From contig DRBY01000141.1 in the NCBI GenBank assembly GCA_011042755.1, forward strand, positions 1 to 8,796: 8,796 nucleotides of DNA, given 5' to 3'. The position numbers were made by a program, and so were the translations under genes. Numbering within the stretch: position 1 is the first letter of the stretch; every line of letters begins with the position of its first letter. Below the pieces are notes generated by a model, which did no database searches, had not been told where the DNA came from, and saw only the letters and a program-made list of their open reading frames with translations. The stretch comes from Thermoproteota archaeon. Lineage in GTDB: Archaea > Thermoproteota > Korarchaeia > Korarchaeales > Korarchaeaceae. This document shows, one piece after another, positions 7,024 through 8,796 of this stretch.

Positions 7024-7339
7024 TGGCGGGCCCGGCGGGACTTGAACCCGCGACCACCGGCTCCGGAGGCCGGCGCTCTGATCCGTGCTGAGCTACGGGC
7101 CCTCTCTCCTCCCTTTCTGAGTTTGAGTGACCCATGTTGCTAGTTAATGAAGCCCTATTTGAAGTTGTCTCAATATCTCCCTCCATCCTGGCTAGTATCT
7201 CCTCTAGCGCGTTCCTCAGTACAACACTGAATATCAATCCCTGTCTTTTTGCTCTATCATATAGCGATTTGGGTATCAATACTGATGTTCTTACTACGGG
7301 TTCATCAAATAAGGGTCGTCTTCCTTTCTTAGAATTCAT
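7013..7339 (-). CDS. Ribbon-helix-helix (CopG-like) regulator ORF reading through tRNA-Arg
   Basis: Predicted small DNA-binding protein. From ATG 7339 it has 108 codons. Residues 17-23 (RTSVLIP) look like the DNA-contacting strand, 23-34 (PKSLYDRAKRQG) the first helix and 38-52 (SVVLRNALEEILARM) the second, as in archaeal plasmid and virus RHH repressors; the N-terminus is basic (KKGRRP). Residues 80-105 are encoded by the tRNA gene, and PVVAGSSPAGP is the familiar artefact of translating a tRNA. The stop is at 7015-7013, past the tRNA. A TTG at 7351 would add four residues. Either the true protein is the first ~79 residues with a tRNA-derived tail, or the gene lost its own 3' end when this DNA came to abut the tRNA. 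The RHH domain is fairly secure; expression as annotated is uncertain. Confidence 0.6.
   Translation of the reverse strand: MNSKKGRRPLFDEPVVRTSVLIPKSLYDRAKRQGLIFSVVLRNALEEILARMEGDIETTSNRASLTSNMGHSNSEREERGPVAQHGSERRPPEPVVAGSSPAGPATYG
7024..7102 (-). tRNA. tRNA-Arg (anticodon CCG)
   Basis: 79-nt cloverleaf without intron and with encoded CCA. Acceptor GGGCCCG pairs with CGGGCCC, discriminator G, then CCA at 7026-7024. D-stem GCTC/GAGC encloses an 11-base loop with the conserved GG. Anticodon stem CCGGC/GCCGG encloses loop CTCCGGA with anticodon CCG (7066-7064), reading CGG. T-stem GCGGG/CCCGC has loop TTCAAGT. All stems are perfectly paired. It separates GC-rich housekeeping DNA (3' side) from AT-richer accessory DNA (5' side). 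No canonical TATA is seen at the expected distance upstream; the nearest AT-rich block is near 7139-7150. Confidence 0.97.
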
Positions 7340-7367
7340 GATCCATCCCAAGCTGGGTGCTGCATAT

Positions 7368-7379
7368 GATATTACATAA
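7368..7379 (-). promoter_or_regulatory. Possible TATA box of RHH regulator
   Basis: Minus strand TTATGTAATATC lies about 30-40 bases before ATG 7339, predicting a transcript start within a few bases of the start codon (nearly leaderless). Confidence 0.35.
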
Positions 7380-7562
7380 TACTAATGGTTGTGCCAGTGA
7401 CGTGTTCCAACACTCCACCCACAATTCGTGGCCGCGCTGGTGTGAATTTTGATTCCCCTAAGTGTGAACATGATCATCATCACGCGGCGCGCATTCCTAA
7501 CATTCATGTTGCCCTCCATCACTATCTCTATAGGTATAGGTACTAGGGGTATTCATGTGAAA

Positions 7563-7606
7563 ATTGTCAGGTCAGTTGATATTATCCCCTGATAATAGCT
7601 GACAAT
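7563..7606. repeat. Two-level inverted repeat (hairpin)
   Basis: Outer arms ATTGTCAG (7563-7570) and CTGACAAT (7599-7606) are perfect 8-bp complements. Inner arms TATTATC (7580-7586) and GATAATA (7591-7597) are perfect 7-bp complements around a CCCT loop. GTCAG occurs twice in tandem on the left arm, allowing an alternative pairing with the right arm. Confidence 0.75.
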
Positions 7607-7613
7607 GTTATGG

Positions 7614-7623
7614 GCAGCGCTGC
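7614..7623. repeat. Perfect 10-bp palindrome
   Basis: GCAGCGCTGC is self-complementary without a gap; a possible dimeric protein site, for example for the RHH product (inference). Confidence 0.5.
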
Positions 7624-7634
7624 AAATATCTCGG

Positions 7635-7739
7635 TCAGTCGTGAAATACGTCTTTCACGCCGCGCTCAATATCTATCCCCGCGCTATACGTGCCCCCTAC
7701 TATCCCCACTATGATATCCCCTCTAGGTGCCCCATCCAA
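7635..7739 (-). CDS. Possible 34-residue micro-ORF or gene remnant
   Basis: From a TTG at 7739 a 34-codon frame ends at TGA 7637-7635. Its middle reads GDIIVGIVGGTYSAGIDIE and then a charged helix-like end, more protein-like than a random frame, with ATA/GGG/GTA codons as elsewhere. There is no ribosome site before the TTG and the frame opens only a few codons upstream, so it may be a remnant, or chance created by the repeated GGGGATA words. I do not recognise it. Confidence 0.15.
   Translation of the reverse strand: MDGAPRGDIIVGIVGGTYSAGIDIERGVKDVFHD
7640..7659. repeat. Perfect 7-bp stem-loop
   Basis: CGTGAAA (7640-7646) and TTTCACG (7653-7659) are complementary around a six-base loop TACGTC. 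Confidence 0.6.
7677..7733 (-). other. Potential G-quadruplex tract on minus strand
   Basis: Five runs of four or more C on the plus strand (7677-7680, 7693-7697, 7704-7707, 7718-7721, 7730-7733) give G4+ runs on the minus strand separated by 12, 6, 10 and 8 bases. Loop lengths are longish, so folding is plausible but not certain. Confidence 0.4.
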
Positions 7740-7810
7740 AATTCGGCGGCGTGTGCTTAGGTGGTGTGCCTAATGGGGAAGGGAACGTCTAATAGAGAGT
7801 ATAGACGATA

Positions 7811-7822
7811 CTAAAAAATTAA
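7811..7822 (-). terminator. T-rich terminator after AT-hook protein gene
   Basis: Minus strand TTAATTTTTTAG begins about 11 bases after the TAA at 7835-7833. Runs of T on the coding strand end transcription in archaea. The CGTCTA/TAGACG stem (7807-7786) follows immediately downstream. Confidence 0.5.
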
Positions 7823-7832
7823 GATCCACATA

Positions 7833-8796
7833 TTACAGATTCACTTCCCCAAGCGATAGATATAGTGATAGTGGACATAGACCGAGAAGTACGAGAGTAA
7901 GTGCTCTACTCCTCAACTCATCTAAGGTAGTACTCAGACTTGAACTACTTGGCCTGACTATGATTACGAGAGTAGGCCACCACTCACCATCGAGTATTGA
8001 ATAACCCCTAAATAACCAGCGCTTCTTAATAGGGTCGTAGTAAAGAAGAACAAAGTTCAGTTTAAGTCGGGGTTTATGTGCTTTCTTCTTTATCAGGAGG
8101 GTACCATCCTCCCTAGTCCAGACAAACCTGCGCTCTATGACTTCTAGCCATCCATTATTCCCAAGCCAATCGATTATCATATCATAAAAGGCGTCAATTA
8201 TTTTCTCATTATAGTTTGGATTACCTATACCAATTACCTCTTCTAACACTATGTGTGGTTTGTTATTGAAAGATGAGCAGTGTTCCCTTAGCTCAGGTAG
8301 TACTCCAAATACCTGAGGTAGTCCTACATCTACCACTGTCTTCTTTAACCAACCGACCGTTGTGTTATAGTCTCTATAGCTCTGACGTTCAGTAATTGGT
8401 ACTTCCTTTCTGTACTTAGTCTCTACGACCTGTACCTCCACGTAGTCATAGAGGATTAACTGTAGAATGGCATCAGGGTACTTGTTTATCTGACCATCTC
8501 TAGCCACTTTGTCGTATCTACCATTAGGCTCATACGCACTCTGTTTTCCAATTATCTCCTGGATGAATGACCTCTGTCTCAGGTAGGAGTATTGAAACTC
8601 AGCTCCCTTCTGATATGAAGGATTGTACCTATATGGCCTAGCTTTCCTATAATACTCTTCTTTTTGGTAGAAATACTCAGTGTTAGAGTTGGGGCACAAC
8701 TTGAATATGTTGAGCTTTCCTTTCTCACTAAGAGGCAGGCTATTCGATAAGTTGGTTTGATATTTCTTTGGCCTACCCCTCTTTCTCTTCTTGGGT
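7833..8796 (-). CDS. AT-hook protein with PD-(D/E)XK-like signature, unknown (5' end beyond window)
   Basis: Unrecognised protein; 320 codons are visible and the frame is open through the right edge, so the TTG at 8699 need not be the start. Numbering from the edge, residues 2-11 form a basic AT-hook (RGRP core at 6-9, encoded at 8780-8769). A Tyr/Arg-rich segment follows (about 40-75). Then comes Y-P-D (P107, D108), a hydrophobic strand and V-V-E-T-K (E125, K127), encoded at 8477-8415. The P-D-x16-E-x-K spacing and strand pattern fit a PD-(D/E)XK nuclease core, which is my inference from motif alone. The remainder includes a Trp/Tyr-rich part and a hydrophobic, Ser/Leu-rich C-terminus (about 280-320). 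Base composition is clearly AT-richer than the housekeeping genes. A mobile-element or viral DNA-binding nuclease is the best guess; other folds are possible. Confidence 0.6.
   Translation of the reverse strand, partial: PKKRKRGRPKKYQTNLSNSLPLSEKGKLNIFKLCPNSNTEYFYQKEEYYRKARPYRYNPSYQKGAEFQYSYLRQRSFIQEIIGKQSAYEPNGRYDKVARDGQINKYPDAILQLILYDYVEVQVVETKYRKEVPITERQSYRDYNTTVGWLKKTVVDVGLPQVFGVLPELREHCSSFNNKPHIVLEEVIGIGNPNYNEKIIDAFYDMIIDWLGNNGWLEVIERRFVWTREDGTLLIKKKAHKPRLKLNFVLLYYDPIKKRWLFRGYSILDGEWWPTLVIIVRPSSSSLSTTLDELRSRALTLVLLGLCPLSLYLSLGEVNL

Larger units (their letters stand above)
7382..7832. other. Gene-poor ~450-bp region with dense repeats and hairpins
   Basis: No convincing gene is present on either strand. 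The stretch contains an interrupted hairpin at 7563-7606, a perfect palindrome at 7614-7623, a 7-bp stem at 7640-7659 and a 6-bp stem at 7786-7807. It also holds four TATCCCC boxes (7583, 7674, 7701, 7715), repeated GGTCAGT words (7569-7577, 7633-7640) and a C-rich tract at 7677-7733. Such density is typical of replication, attachment or multi-operator regions of mobile elements, but which of these applies is inference. Confidence 0.5.

Noticed and set aside
7024..7102. Intron in tRNA-Arg
   Set aside because: The anticodon loop is seven bases and all stems pair without an insertion.
7430..7482. Possible C/D box sRNA on the minus strand (GTGATGA near 7476-7482)
   Set aside because: No CTGA D box at suitable distance and no C'/D' pair.
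7382..7519. 45-codon minus-strand ORF starting MEGNMNVRNARR, upstream of the RHH gene
   Set aside because: No ribosome site, Met/Arg/His-rich and low-complexity start, no recognisable motif; chance is the simplest explanation.
7385..7552. Plus-strand ORF of about 55 codons from ATG 7385
   Set aside because: Composition with repeated His and Arg-Tyr is driven by the local repeats; no ribosome site and no plausible protein pattern.
7382..7832. CRISPR array
   Set aside because: The repeats are 7-8 bases, irregularly spaced and partly inverted; there is no repeat-spacer periodicity.

Overview
This is an archaeal chromosome segment. It carries several archaea-typical markers: an archaeal CPSF-like termination nuclease (aCPSF1/FttA), a proteasome beta subunit with a propeptide, RtcB RNA ligase, an SlyD-like FKBP, Dim1/KsgA with NPPY, a short Mtq2/HemK methyltransferase and a UPF0179 protein. 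Strong GGTGA-type Shine-Dalgarno sites, short AT-rich TATA boxes, GTG/TTG starts and heavy AGG/ATA codon use fit a thermophilic archaeon, perhaps of the TACK group. The lineage cannot be fixed from this sequence alone.

Layout. From 1 to 2501 (minus) psmB is followed after 9 bases by aCPSF1, whose last few dozen codons lie beyond the left edge. A compact divergent promoter (2502-2632) separates psmB from a plus-strand UPF0179 gene. That gene meets the minus-strand rtcB-FKBP operon (5295-3076) tail to tail. A second divergent promoter (5296-5357) separates rtcB from the plus-strand ksgA-hemK operon (5358-6810). hemK overlaps the end of a minus-strand small zinc-binding protein gene (7000-6797), which sits directly behind tRNA-Arg(CCG) (7102-7024). 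These are housekeeping genes of RNA end processing, tRNA repair/splicing, rRNA and release-factor methylation, and protein folding and turnover.

Upstream of the tRNA 5' end the character changes. From about 7103 to the right edge the DNA is AT-richer: 8161-8280 is 33% G+C by hand count, against 62% for 6541-6600. This part holds a ribbon-helix-helix (RHH) regulator ORF whose reading frame runs straight through the tRNA gene, then a ~450-bp region without a convincing gene but with hairpins, palindromes, repeated TATCCCC boxes and a G-quadruplex-capable strand. Last comes the C-terminal 320 codons of an unfamiliar protein with an N-terminal AT-hook and a PD-(D/E)XK-like signature.

The most interesting inference is that 7103-8796 is the edge of a genomic island or integrated element abutting tRNA-Arg(CCG), with the 7382-7832 stretch as a possible replication, attachment or control region. 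No integrase, second att copy or other element end lies inside the window, so this remains a hypothesis.
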